Positions 23,886-35,345 of a stretch of DNA of 64,000 bases are shown here, one piece after another. The stretch comes from Armigeres subalbatus. Taxonomy: Eukaryota; Arthropoda; Insecta; Diptera; Culicidae. The translations under genes and the position numbers were made by a program. Positions within the stretch are counted from its first letter, which is position 1. Each line of letters opens with the position of its first letter. The notes under the pieces were generated by a model. The model made no database searches and was not told the origin of the DNA. It worked only from the letters and a program-made list of their open reading frames with translations. The DNA lies in the NCBI RefSeq assembly GCF_024139115.2, contig NC_085139.1, positions 71,033,203-71,097,202 on the forward strand, written 5' to 3'.

Positions 23886-24385
23886 TCCCGCCGGTTCTTT
23901 TTTCAAACAATAGGAATTTTACTTCAATAGGCATATTGGCGTGGTATAAAATAATTGGCGACGTGGTCAATTTTCTTACGATTGCGCGTCGATTCATTCT
24001 TGACGGCCGCGACGGCGTAATTGGTATTTTTGACAAGGTCGCCTGAAGGCGGTTGCACATCGTCCAAGTGCCTGCGAGAGCCCCTAAGCAAAACTGCGTG
24101 AACTATGATGTTTCGGAAATTTATGGTTTGGTGTTGGAAGGGAAGCCCTTTTAGCCAGCCTTTCAAAATTAATGGCCCGTTGACATATTCGCTAATATTA
24201 GCGAAGGACTAGAACGATATGAGCACAATAATGTAAACAGGAATTATCAACGCACATAAGCGTTTATATTATGCTAATTTTGCGCAAGTATTGTCACATA
24301 GACTAGCGAATATGTTTACGAGTCATAAGCGAAGAATAATCAATTCAATAATCGCCAAAGACCACAGCTACGACAGCAAATGGAA
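23886..24385. other. unassigned DNA
   Basis: A weak inverted pair (GACATATTCGCTA near 24183 and TAGCGAATATGT near 24303) hints at an old MITE. No gene recognised. Confidence 0.3.
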
Positions 24386-24389
24386 CTGT

Positions 24390-24494
24390 AAAGGTTTTCG
24401 TCGAGAGCAAGCGCATAATTCTGGATTCGATATCGTAGCACTTCAGGAGGTGTATTTGAAGTGATAAATGGTAGAAACGTTTAGATGTAGCCAT
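24390..24494 (+). pseudogene. possible LINE endonuclease relic
   Basis: One frame reads GFDIVALQEVY. This resembles the second conserved block of LINE APE-type endonucleases, where D-x-x-x-x-Q-E is usual, and is followed by a stop. The sequence is interrupted by the hAT-type foldback at 24503. After that, a stretch at 25277-25393 (LPKLGISFVVLKKIQRCI) fits the next region of an RTE-like endonuclease. Heavily decayed and based on short motifs. Confidence 0.35.
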
Positions 24495-24502
24495 ATGGGT
24501 AT

Positions 24503-25268
24503 TAGGGTGGTTCAAAAAATCGATTTTGCTCCACAGTGCTCATCTGAATCTTTACCATGTTCCGAGTGGCCTCTGAAAATTTGAGCTCATTTGGATTAAA
24601 ACTGATTTAGCACAAGCCGTTTCAAGTCTGCATGCAAATTAGTATGGGGAAATTTATTTTTTCATTATACTGTCAATGACGCTTCCCCATTAAACGCAGG
24701 TTAAAAGAAAACCTACATAGCTAAAAGGGATACTCAACAGCTTTCACCCAACGAAAACCGCATGTTGATTAATCGTCCTAATAATTAGTAATCGAATTTA
24801 ATCTACATCGTGGTTTTCTGGAGCTAATTGCGTAACTCATCAACAGGCAACATTGCTGCTCGTGGCGCGAAAGATAGCACACACAAATTCAGGCTACTAT
24901 GTTGCACTGCACATTTCAGTGATGCCCTCAAAGAAGTTTAACGATCATGACTAAAGATTCACAACCTGTCTTAAAATCGATTACTAATTATTGGGACGAT
25001 TAATCAACATGCGGTTTTCGTTGTGTGAAAGCTGTTGAGTATCCCTTTTAGCTATGTAGGTTTTCTTTTAACCTGCGTTTAATGGGGAAGCGTCATTGAC
25101 AGTATAATGAAAAAATAAATTTCCCCATACTAATTTGCATGCAAACTTGAAACGGCTTGTGCTAAATCAGTTTTAATCCAAATGAGCTCAAATTTTCAGA
25201 GGCCACTCGGAACATGGTAAAGATTCAGATGAGCACTGTGGAGCAAAATCGATTTTTGAACCACCCTA
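24503..25268. mobile_element. hAT-type foldback MITE, 8-bp TSD
   Basis: The ends are TAGGGTGGTTC and GAACCACCCTA. The arms 24503-24796 and 24974-25268 are nearly perfect inverted repeats of ~295 bp around a ~177-bp loop. The 8-bp direct repeat ATGGGTAT flanks it exactly (24495-24502 and 25269-25276). An 8-bp TSD and TAGGG termini fit the hAT superfamily. No coding capacity. Confidence 0.9.
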
Positions 25269-25393
25269 ATGGGTATGCATACCATCTACCAAAGCTGGGA
25301 ATATCTTTTGTTGTGCTGAAAAAAATACAGAGATGCATACGCACTCCGGGTGCACTGATGATGGCAACCCATTATATGTACGCGCATTACAAG

Positions 25394-27843
25394 CATTGGC
25401 GTAACTACAGGGGGCTATAGCCCCACCTAGGATCTGGCTAGCCCCCCTAGTAAATTTGTTACTTTGAATAAGTATTGCACATATCTAGTCCACTGATTAT
25501 ACACGGGGGTAAATGCAGAGAAAGGATTGTCTTCATTATCAAATCCCTCTCTTCGAAACACTACAGAAAGTTGAATCTATTCGCTCAGGCTTTTGAACTT
25601 CGAGCAATTGTTATAAGGCTTGCTCACGACAAAATCTGGATCCCTCAAAACTCGTTATAACTTATGAAATACCAAAGGAAATACCTCATCATCAAGTAAA
25701 TTAAAAAATATATTGTAGATTTTCAAGTTTTTTTCAGGTTTTGTGAGTAATTGTCATCCAAATCGAGCGTATGATCTTAAGGCTCTATAAACCGTAATCA
25801 ATCCGACAATGACGATGATTTTATTCGAATCCGCACTAATACTAATAAAGTTTTGAACTAAATTCAATATTTTGGGGCTATTTGCCGACTTATCTCCATC
25901 ATTGCATATTCATTACATTTTCATATAAATTTTTCACTTATCCAAATTAACAATTACTGAGAAATTGCAGGAAAAACGCTGAAAACTGCCTTTTTCTTGG
26001 GCCCGCATTCGTATTTTTATCGAACGCATACTAACTCCGAACGTTCGGAGCAAACACATACACACGCACTTGATTTTTCACTTGATCTTTTCCCACTGTT
26101 TCCTTGATTTAATCACTCCTAAAACATATTCACTAACTGAGTTTCACATTTTTCTTCGATATTGACTACCAATTAATTCACTTCGCGTCCAAAAACTGTC
26201 GAAAACTGATTTCCAAAAATCGAAGTGAGAGACAAATTTGACGACCGTATTGTAAATGCAATAAAATGCGGAAGACTCAAATTCACTAGCGCAATAAGTG
26301 AAATGGTGAGAACTAAATCTACGCCATGCCACTTCATTCAATCCGAACAATACAACGTATACGCCAGCCAACACGCAAACAAAGGTGTGCATACACAAGA
26401 AAATAATCATCTCTTCACCGTTGCCAGATTTGTTTATTGGAAAAATCACTGCTGTTTGTCGGATTGAACAAATATACCAGAAATAAATATTTGAACATGT
26501 TATGTAAGCTTCTGTTAAATTCCAAGTGGTGAATAACAAATTTTAAACCGATAAATACCCATCTATTTGATACACCGTGAACATGTATTATGATATAGAA
26601 TAAACATTTCGTCAAGTTTGGCAACATTATGCATCAGCTGGCATATTTTTAACACCCCATTTCCACCCACCCAGTTGTAAACAAAATTTATCTATCGCTG
26701 CTGCACTTTTCCGTACCAATTGCCTCACTATTACAAACAAGCGATACAGTCATTAATTCTCAAAACATTGTGATGGAGTCTTGAGCCTTTAGGTCACTTC
26801 CTGACGGAATCAAGTTTCAAAGTGGTCGCGTTTTCGAGGGCACACCACTCGATACGGAGGCGGCGCACAACTGTCATTTTTGTTGATTTAGTTTTGCTGC
26901 GTCGCAGCATGCGTGAAAAAATAAAAGTGACAGTTGTGCGTTGCTTCCGTATCGAGTGGTGTGCCCCCGAAAACGCGAGCACTTTGAAACTTGGATTCTG
27001 TCAGGAGTGACATTAACCTTCCTAACTAATACCAATCCTAAAAGCTGCAGCGCGTTTTATTTATATCACTGTAAATTTCTTGAGAAATGTTCGGTAAAAC
27101 TTTTAGATTTCAAGTAGAGGTAACTAAAAGTTTAATAAGAAAGAACTTTGTATTCTTTCGGATAGATTTTAGAAACTCTCATACTAAATATTTAATTCTC
27201 TATTGTCGCTGCAGCAATGAAACCAGTGAAAATGTCTCAGTAGGCGTGAAACAGACCTACTGAGAGAAAAGATGTGTTAAATGCTCCTATATGTAAACAA
27301 ATGCCTCTATAAGTTAATTTGTTGTAATTTTTTTAAGTTGTATTAGGATGTAATAAGTTGTATTAGGATGTAAAACTGATTTTTTTTAATCATCCTAGAA
27401 GTTATTCTAACAGAAAAGAGAGGTTAGTTTCTTGTGGTCAGATCGCCGTTTGAAAGCTCGTAGGAATTGTCAGGCCACTGAATTAAAAGCTGGCGCAAAG
27501 AGTTTAACCAACTAATTTATCCAATATTTAATTTATAATGTATTCTAGGTTCAAATCAAATCAAAACTTTAAAAATCAGGATCGTACTTCACATTCTATT
27601 TAAGGCGAGTTAACCTACCAAGGATTTTGGAAATCCTACGAGATTTCTAGATTTTTGTAACAGGGCTGAGCGTTGATGAACATCATTTGAAATATTTAAG
27701 TCGTCCATTGATATCTGGTTGACCAACAATATACATCAGTTGAATCGAGCGAAAATGGTAAACTTTCTGTGTTATGAGTGTTAAAAAGGAAAAGTTTAAA
27801 AGAAGTTAGCCCCCCCTAGACTTTTTCATTAGTTACGCTAATG
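25394..27843. mobile_element. 2.45-kb hAT-type element, 8-bp TSD
   Basis: The termini are CATTGGCGTAACTA (left) and the complement of CATTAGCGTAACTA (right), 13 of 14 matching. G/C runs lie just inside both ends (CAGGGGGCTATAGCCCC at left, TTAGCCCCCCCTAG at right). The 8-bp TSD ATTACAAG is perfect (25386-25393 and 27844-27851). No transposase was recognised in the interior: the longest frame (131 codons, 26144-26539 minus) has no hAT features. It is therefore non-autonomous or very decayed, and contains the nested MITE at 26792-27012. Confidence 0.85.
26788..27016. mobile_element. Foldback MITE, copy B
   Basis: Second copy of the 269-489 element, also 221 bp (26792-27012), with the same arms (GGTCACTTCCTGACGG and CTGTCAGGAGTGACA). 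Flanks are TTTA and TTAA, one base short of a perfect TTAA duplication. It is nested in the 2.45-kb hAT-type element and so is younger than it. Confidence 0.8.
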
Positions 27844-27851
27844 ATTACAAG

Positions 27852-28441
27852 TACACTAGATGCTCAAGCTACCCTATCAAAATCATCATACGATACTGGC
27901 ATTGAAAGGTTCAGCTCCCATCTGAAGAACTCAAACAATCAGCCACTGATTGATTTCGACGATTTCACCGGCTTCCAAGAACATGGCCATTCGCAGGAAC
28001 TTACTTCCTTCCGTATCGGTACATCTGCAGATCATAAAAACCTGGAAAAAGTTGTTCTGTAAATCAGGGTTCTTATATCACCTTGTATTCACCTTGCTTT
28101 AAATAATCTCGAAAAAAAAACAAAATTATATGAACAAAACAAAACGTCACTTTACTTGCGGAATAATGTGTCAGTGCATTATTTCGCAAGGAAAGATGAC
28201 GGTTTGTGTTTTCTTCACAGCAATCCGCCTGCTATTCCCAAATTATTCATTTCCTTGCCAGCTCCGTACTGTTCTCTAGGTTCACTGCTACTGAAGACTG
28301 TGCTGGAAGAAAGTGCTACAAATGGCCATATTCATTATTGTTCATTAACTGACGGTGCTAAACTTTCCAATAATTGGTCTGACCAACTTGTGTAGTCAAA
28401 ACTCTTATGATGATTTGACCTTTGTGGATCATGAGTTATTC
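27852..28441. other. unassigned DNA
   Basis: This is the right flank of the hAT-type insertion. Joining it to 25393 gives the pre-insertion sequence. A 73-codon open frame (27841-28062) that starts inside the transposon end and TSD is not credible as a gene. No domain recognised. Confidence 0.3.
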
Positions 28442-28445
28442 AGCA

Positions 28446-31251
28446 GACGAATTTCGCGCCAACTCGACCAGCGGTTGGCAGCACCATCTCAGAATCGAAT
28501 GAAACTTGGTGGGCATAAAGATATGGTATTTCTAAGCCACTCTGCATACTTAGTTTTTCAAAAATTGTCAAGAGTAACATTTGATAAGGGCCTAACTTTT
28601 TTCATGGATTTTTTATAAATCAATGTTACTCTAAAATGACAAGACCTACAAAAAAGTGTTGTATGGCGGACTGTCGTGAAATTCCCAGAAGTTTTTTTGG
28701 AAAAATATCCAAAAAATAAAATACCGATTTCTACACTGAAAAAAAATAGTTTTAAAAATTAAAATCGATATTACAAAAAAACCTCATCTCAGAAATCGAT
28801 GATTTTTTTTTTGCAGATAGGTATTTTAATTATCTAACTTTTCTGGGAATAATGTTCTTGTGACATATTTAAGGAAAAAAAGTGTTTCTAACAAAAACTT
28901 TTTTCATGTCAATATTGAGTGAAAATTTATCAGCGTGTTGTATGCCTACAGCGCCAATTATAGGTTCAGCAGCCTATCATCAACCAACGACACATTTTGG
29001 AAGTATAAAAATTTGTTTGGGAAGCAATTTAGCATAATCTAACATAATTGTGGACCAACATTTGAAAAGGGCGTATATTTTGCTAAATTGCTTATATCAA
29101 TGTTACACACAAATGACCAGATTTACAAAATTGTGATGTTTGATGAACTATTGTAAATTTGTCTGAACTATGAAGTCTGAAACATAACAGAGATTTTCGT
29201 TCACCGAGAAAATAAATTAATGAATGTAAAGATTAAAAATGGTTTAGCAAAAAAAATTGGAGTTCGATTTTTTTTATCAGATAAACATTTTGAAGCTCGG
29301 TAGATAATTTCATTAGGAGGATTTCGGGTAAACGCACATTCAAAGAATAATAACTTCTTTGCATTTTTTTAATTTTTTCTTCAATTTTATTTGTTAATAC
29401 ATTTAATTCTTATTTCTACTTGAAATTTGTAAATTTACTCGAACAATTTAAAGACTTTTGGGTCTTCATCTGAGTTAGAATATTTTTAGCCAGGATTTTA
29501 TCATGAGCGATTGGTATAAAAAAATGAAACTTTTGTGTGCCAGTTATAGTTTTTGCTTTTTTGAAAAGTTCATTAAACTCTTGTTGAGTACCGTCGTCGG
29601 GGGTAACAATGGGTCAAATGGGGGTGATAATGGGTCACTGTTTCAACTACTTAGAATGCTTGTAGAATGGATGTATTTGAGGACAGGAAGACAAAAATAT
29701 AAGAGACCTTTTTGAACGATTTTGCTCTACGCCCGCCATGCTCGCGGTGAGAGCGATCACCCATTCTCACCCCCAGACCCATTGCCACCCCCGATGGCGG
29801 TATTGCTCATACGTGATATAACAGAAATGTAATTTAGTGATATTTTTGTTTGATTGAAAACGTGCCCATTCGCCCATTCGTACAACTCCCGAGGAGTCTT
29901 GATAGTATTTCCATAATCTTTGGCAAGAGTTGCTCGTTTTGCCATTCGTTTGAGAGTGCCACCAATAGCTTCGCAAGGGCCTTTTCCGTGCGATGTTGTA
30001 AAAAAGTGCCATTCTGCTTCTAAGCCATGTTTTGAATTTAAATTACACAGACTTGCAAAGTTCCTTTTATTTTTATAATGTGCTGCAGCTCACCCACACA
30101 CAAAAGTAATTTTTATAAAATCGATCGACTGTTTCAAAAAGTCAATTAATTTTGAAATGAATATTAAATTTGAATTCTGATTAATGATTAATAAATTTGA
30201 ATTCTGATTAATAAAGTTAACGTTTTCTAATTAACCGTTTCTTTTAAAGTAAACTTCGAATGGATGTATTGTTGCCTGGGAATTATTCCAACTTTGAGCA
30301 GCATTTTGGATAATGAATGAATAATTTTCAGAGAAATCTAACTTTACAAGTGTATTGCTGTTTGCAAAAAATGTCATAAGTTATAAGTTTATCAATTTTT
30401 TCAATAAAATACGATACAAAATCATCTACAGGCTTTATAACGGTTTCTAAATTACACCGTTAAGTGGTTAGCCTTTGCTGAAAAACAACATCTTCTTTTC
30501 CACTATTACAATTAAATATCACTTCAGTTTCGTTTCGGCAACATTGCCCGTTTTCAAAGTAATTATTTTTTTTGTAATTGTTTTTAAAGTTACTTCGATA
30601 CAAAAAGTCAAATAAAACATAAACCCTTTTCAAATGTTGGTCCACAATTATGTTAGATTATGCTAAATTGCTTCCCAAACAAATTTGTATACGTCCAAAA
30701 TGTGTCGTTGGTTGATGATAGGCTGCTGAACCTATAATTGGCGCTGTAGGCATAAAACACGCTGATAAATTTTCATTCAATATGGACATGAAAAAAGTTT
30801 CTGTTAGAAAAACTTTTTTTCCTTAAATATGTCACAGGAACATTATTCCCAGAAAAGCTAGATAATTAAAATACCTATCTGCATAAAAAATTTCATCGAT
30901 TTCTGAGATGAGGTTTTTTTGTAATATCGACTTTAATTTTTAAAACTAATTTTTTTTAGTGTAGGAATCGGTATTTTATTTTTTGGATATTTGTCCAAAA
31001 AACTTCTGGGAATTTCACAACAGACCGCCATACAACACTTTTTTGTAGGTCTTGTCATTTTAGAGTTACATCGAGTTTTTAAAAATCCATGAAAAAAAAA
31101 TTAGGCCCTCATCAAATGCTACTCTTGACAATTTTTGAAAAACTAAGTATGCAGAGTGGCTTAGAAATACCATATCTTTATGCCCACCAAGTTTCATTCG
31201 ATTCTGAGATGGTGCTGCCAGCCCCTTAGAAGGGTTGGCGCGAAATTCGTC
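28446..31251. mobile_element. 2.8-kb long-TIR transposon, 4-bp TSD (Sola-like?)
   Basis: The terminal arms GACGAATTTCGCGCCAAC... extend ~625 bp (28446-29070 and 30625-31251). They are flanked by the perfect 4-bp repeat AGCA (28442-28445 and 31252-31255). The interior carries remnants, on the minus strand, of a transposase related to that in the 57293-61238 element. Long TIRs and a 4-bp TSD are compatible with the Sola superfamily, but that name is unverified. Confidence 0.85.
29757..30640 (-). pseudogene. Decayed transposase of the long-TIR element
   Basis: Two separate blocks match the better-preserved protein at 58.1-60.2 kb. Near 30480-30430 the peptide RCNLETVIKPVDDFVSYF corresponds to RCDIETIVKPVDEFVSYF in the other element. 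Near 30000-29840 a frame-broken region reads AEWHF, HGKGPCEAIGGT and then KRMAKRATLAKDYGNTIKTP, against HGKGPCDAIGGT and KRMATRASLAKEREHPMKTA. Stops and frame shifts separate these, and most of the central region between the first and second acidic blocks is lost. It cannot encode a working enzyme. Beyond 29757 the sequence becomes an AATGGGT-rich short repeat (29597-29640, 29760-29800). Confidence 0.7.
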
Positions 31252-31255
31252 AGCA

Positions 31256-31742
31256 GTCGAACTCACGATCGAGCTGCGCGTAGAATGCGCACCAGTGCTT
31301 ACGGAGAGTGGCCTGTAGACCTTTGATCCTCAACCTGCACGACAAGGAAATATCATCCAGATAGTTACAAGGACAAAGACATAGTGATGAAGATTGTAAA
31401 CGAATTTCAACTACCCAAATTATCACAGTTTGTTTTTGGAGTGAAATGATAGCCTTTTGGAACAACTTAGTTTCTATGAACAAAATAAAACACAAGATTC
31501 GGATAGAAAAAGAGATTACCTTCGATCACATTTGACATTTCTCTTCATTCCGATTAGCTGCCAAAATTCCGTGTGATTGTATAGAACACAACTTTTTCAT
31601 CTCCCTGTTTTAAGGCGATTCTATGCCATTTTGTCTGAAGTGATTTGGGATAACTTTGGTTCTGAAGAAGTTGTTAAGAAGTTGTTCAAATCCTCTCTGT
31701 GCAAAAGTAGATACTCGGAAATGTTGTCACACAGTAATTGTG
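31256..31742. other. unassigned DNA
   Basis: Spacer between two transposons. No recognised gene or repeat. It begins with the flank that was contiguous with 28441 before the 2.8-kb insertion. Confidence 0.35.
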
Positions 31743-32114
31743 GACCCAGCTAAGGGTATGCGATAACACACTTTTTCCTAACGAAACGAAACGAAACGAA
31801 ATTTAAAATGTCTATGTTGATTCGAAACGAAACGAAACGAAACATAGATTTACTTTCGAGTCTTCGAAACGATACTAAATCAGGGTCCATTTAATTCGAA
31901 TTTTTTCGAAACGAAACGAAATTTCATTTTTTTTTTCCGCGAAATTTTTATTAAATTGGTTTTATATTATGTAGGGATTTTCTATTTTACTTTTCAAGGT
32001 CAAATAACTGTTTTACGATAAATAGAGTTATAATAAGAGAAGAAGTAGTCTGTGATAAATCACCTCGTTCCCGTTTATATACAATTGGCAATAAGGCAAT
32101 ACCCCAGCATTGAG

Positions 32115-32440
32115 TTCAGTGCGTGTTGGCTCTTGTTTCGGACGGCCGAACGATCGCGCGATTTGCCGAAATTTTGTGTTTTGCATTGCGCGGCCGGTAG
32201 TAAAGTTAATTAGTTCAGTGCGTGTTGGCTCTTGTTTCGGACGGCCGAACGATCGCGCGATTTGCCGAAATTTTGTGTTTTGCATTGCGCGGCCGGTAGT
32301 AAAGTTAATTAGTTCAGTGCGTGTTGGCTCTTGTTTCGGACGGCCGAACGATCGCGCGATTTGCCGAAAATTTGTGTTTTGCATTGCGCGGCCGGTAGTA
32401 AAGTTAATTAGTTCAGTGCGTGTTGGCTCTTGTTTCGAGT
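32115..32440 (+). repeat. 99-bp tandem repeat (3.3 copies)
   Basis: TTCAGTGCGTG starts at 32115, 32214, 32313 and 32412. The units are almost identical and contain GCTCTTGTTTCGGACGG and GATCGCGCGATTTGCCG. Each begins with an arthropod initiator-like TCAGT. Because 99 is 33 codons, both strands show repetitive open frames of 119-144 codons that are not genes. Confidence 0.85.
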
Positions 32441-32790
32441 CAGCGGATCGACCGGTCGTCAAAGTTTAGTTTTGCTTTGTGTGGGTGAGTAAATAAATCA
32501 GAAAGTGAAAGTTTGTTTCTTGTATGGTCGTGTTTCTCCAGTCAGCGGATCGACCGGTCGTCAAAGTTTATTTTTTGCTTTGTGCGGGTGAGTAAATAAA
32601 TCAGAAAGTGAAAGTTTGTTTCTTATCCGGTCGTGTTTCTCCAGTAAGCGGATCGCCCGGTCGTCGAAGTTTAGTTTTGCTTTGTGCGGAAGGCAAAACG
32701 ATCGGCTGGTCGTCGTAATTTTGTTCTGGTTTGCGCGGGTGAGTGAATAAATCAGAAAGTGAAAGTTTCAGACAGCGAGAGTGTTATTTC
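32439..32790 (+). repeat. ~102-bp tandem repeat (about 3 copies)
   Basis: GTCAGCGGATCGACCGGTCG starts at 32439 and 32541, with a variant at 32644. Each unit includes GCTTTGTGCGGGTGAGT and AATCAGAAAGTGAAAG. The last unit is rearranged. Confidence 0.8.
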
Positions 32791-33147
32791 CCATCCCATA
32801 GATCGCATCACTTACCGAAGTGAATCCAGATGAATTATCCTTTGTAACTAAAACGATATCCTATCCCAAGACAATCGTGGAGATGCAGAGGTGTTCTCGG
32901 TCTCTAGTAGCAACGAGAGTCTAACTAGCAATCCTTGACCGTAAGGACGTGCCGGCGCCGTTATTGACTGAAAATATTTTAACTTCCGAAACGTGTACAT
33001 TGAGAATGCTAAGCCCCATTAATTTGGTTCTCTGTACAATTCCAGTCAAGTTCTAGTCTATCACGTAGTAGCAACTTTGAATTGTACGGTCATAATGGTC
33101 ATGCTTATGATCATGCTCAATTGGCAATAAGGCAATACCCCAGCATT

Positions 33148-33495
33148 TGTGCCGCTTTCAATACATGGAGCGTGTTCTCCCAAATCTGATCAATCAGTTC
33201 AGTTTTATATTAGTAAGTATATGAATATATAGGAATTGTTGATTTTTCTTTTCAAATTTCGTTAAAAACCTAATTTCACCTGAATTTTCTTTTTTTTTTT
33301 TTTTTTTTCATAGGGTTAACTCAAAGTTTCATTGACGTTGAAGGTTGTAATCGAGTAAAAACCAACCGTGTAAAAAAAGAACTGGGTGTAATCTACTCTG
33401 GATAAAAAAAAGTTATTCACTTGCTTCGGAGTTTCCAATTCATGTCCAATAATGATGCCGGTCATGTGCTTACAGTCAATTTATTCCTTAGGGCC
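33148..33495. other. unassigned DNA inside the hAT-type element
   Basis: AT-rich, with a ~19-bp poly(T) run at 33291-33309. No gene recognised. Confidence 0.35.
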
Positions 33496-33499
33496 TTCT

Positions 33500-35345
33500 T
33501 AACTCTTAAGCGGTCTACACGTGGTGCGCTAGAGAAGGATTGAGTGTAAATCCTTCCAAAACCACTATTGTGCCCTTCACGCGTAGGAAGAAATTCTCAC
33601 TGAACAACATACAATATTGAAAGGTACACGATTGGAACTTTCGAATGCAGTCAAATTTCTTGGCGTAGTTCTTGATAGCAAACTTAACTGGAACATGCAT
33701 TTAGAACACGTCATTAATAAAGCGACAAATGCTCTATGGATCAGTAAACGAACTTTTGGTAGGCAATGGGGACTTAAGCCGAAAATGATCCATTGGAAAT
33801 ATTCAGCTATAGTAAAACCAAGAAACTGTAATTATTGTCTGCCCATTCCCTTGTCTGTCGTACTCCATATCGAATGTCTTCCTCTTGTTGTACATTTTCA
33901 TGTCTGTCGTTAATCCCTTCCGTATGTCTACCTCTCGTCGTTTTCTCCCAAAAAAAAATTTGTTTGTCCCGTTAAAAATGTAAAAATGCGAGGAATGTCA
34001 ACTTTGTGAACATCGGCATAGTAATTACTTAAGCACCCTAAAATCCTTTCCTTTCCTACTGTATTATTGTATTCCCTAACCTCGACTAAACCGCGAGTCT
34101 TTCGGTTCCCCAAAACTAACACTATGTATAAGAATCAAGAAATGTATTGTTAAACTTGATTTCGGCTCCGTAACGCTTCACGGCAAATGAGCCTTCCAAA
34201 TAAACGAAAGATTTAAAAAAAAAGTAAAACCAAGAATTACCTATGGTTCGTTGGTCTGGTGGCCAAAGACGAAAGAGAAGAATGCTCAGATGAAACTCGA
34301 AAAACTTCAACGATTAGCGACTATCTCAATTACAGGTGCAATGAGCAGTACACCATCGAGTGCACTAAATGCTTTACTGCACATGCTTCCTGTGCATCAA
34401 ATTGTACAATAAGAAGCTGAAAAGATTGCCTTGAGGATCAGAAGATCCGAAAACCTCTTAGGAGGTGACCTTAAGGGTTATCTTAGCATTCTAAAAAACT
34501 TCAGTATAAACTCCCTAGTAATAAACAATGAAGACTGGATGGAGAAAGAGTACAACTTCAATAGACTGTTCAAAGTAATTGATCCTGGGCGCAAAACATG
34601 GTTGAATGGAGGACCAACACTTCGTTCAGGATCAATTACGTTTTATACTGACGATTCAAAATTGAACAACCAAGTGTGAGCAGGAGTTACTGGCCCTGGG
34701 ATAGATATATCGATTCCCATGGGCAGTTGGCCATCCGTGTTCCAAGCGGAAGTTCACGCAATTCTAGAGTGTTCTGTAATATGTTTGCGTAGGAACTACA
34801 GACACTCAAATATATGCATAATGTCCGACAGCCAAGCAGCTTTGAATGCTCTAAAGTCGGCAACATGCACTTCAAAACAAGTTTGGGAATGCATTCAGTC
34901 CCTCCAAAAATTGTCTTGTCGGAACCAAGTCAATCTATATTGGGTTCCAGGACACTGTGGAATAGATGGTAACGAAAAAGCCGATATGCTGGCGAGACTC
35001 GGAATTTTAGGAACGCAACTAATGCCAGGCAATCGAAACGCTTTATCCTTTCAAATGTTTCCATGACTCGCAACATCTTAGAATTATCTAAAAGAGACCT
35101 ACGCACTTATACGGGTCTCATTACAGGTCATTGTTCGAGTCGATATCATTTGAAGCTTATAGGGAAACTTCAAAATGATCTATGTCGCTTCTGTGACATA
35201 GAAAAAGAATACTCGGAGCATCTGTTATGCCGTTCTCCAGCAATGTTTCGAACAAGACAAACGTTCCAGTTGGAATGTAGAACCATTGAAGAAAAAGAAG
35301 TAAGCGTTAATAGAAAAAAATTGTATAACATAAAGTTTTGAAAAT
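33500..35345 (+). pseudogene. LINE relic: RT thumb and RNase H domain
   Basis: Two plus-strand stretches, split by the insertion at 33825-34222, read as the end of a LINE polymerase (LSVNPSKT, KFLGVVLDSKLNWNMHLEHV, then ITYGSLVWW). An RNase H domain follows: FYTDDSK (TDGS expected), FQAEVHAILE, SDSQAALNAL and WVPGHCGIDGNEKADMLARL. In-frame stops occur after LHMLPVHQIVQ (about 34411), after SKLNNQV (34677) and after 35064. The RNase H places it among I/LOA/R1-type LINEs. The N-terminal two thirds, including the RT active site, is missing, and there is no intact frame over 115 codons. Confidence 0.8.
33825..34222 (+). mobile_element. 5'-truncated LINE 3'-UTR insertion, 14-bp TSD, poly(A)
   Basis: The 14-bp repeat AGTAAAACCAAGAA (33811-33824 and 34223-34236) flanks ~398 bp that ends in CCAAATAAACGAAAG and an A-run. 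The tail and the GGCTCCGTAA and AACCTCGA motifs match the 3' UTR of the LINE at 50253-56025 (CCAAATAAACGAAAT, same order). It is therefore a truncated copy of that LINE group, inserted in an older LINE relic. Confidence 0.8.

Larger units (their letters stand above)
32112..33117 (+). mobile_element. 1,006-bp retroposon with tandem 5' monomers, 30-bp TSD
   Basis: It is bounded by a perfect 30-bp direct repeat (32082-32111 and 33118-33147). The interior begins GAGTTCAGTGCGTG and consists of ~3.3 units of 99 bp, then ~3 units of 102 bp, then ~330 bp of unique non-coding sequence. It ends in the ATG-rich GGTCATGCTTATGATCATGC. No protein or poly(A) is present. A long, precise TSD suggests target-primed reverse transcription. 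The tandem 5' units may be promoter monomers of a LINE whose coding part is missing. Confidence 0.65.

Noticed and set aside
32028..32469. 144- and 119-codon open frames on opposite strands
   Set aside because: Both arise from a 99-bp tandem repeat (33 codons).
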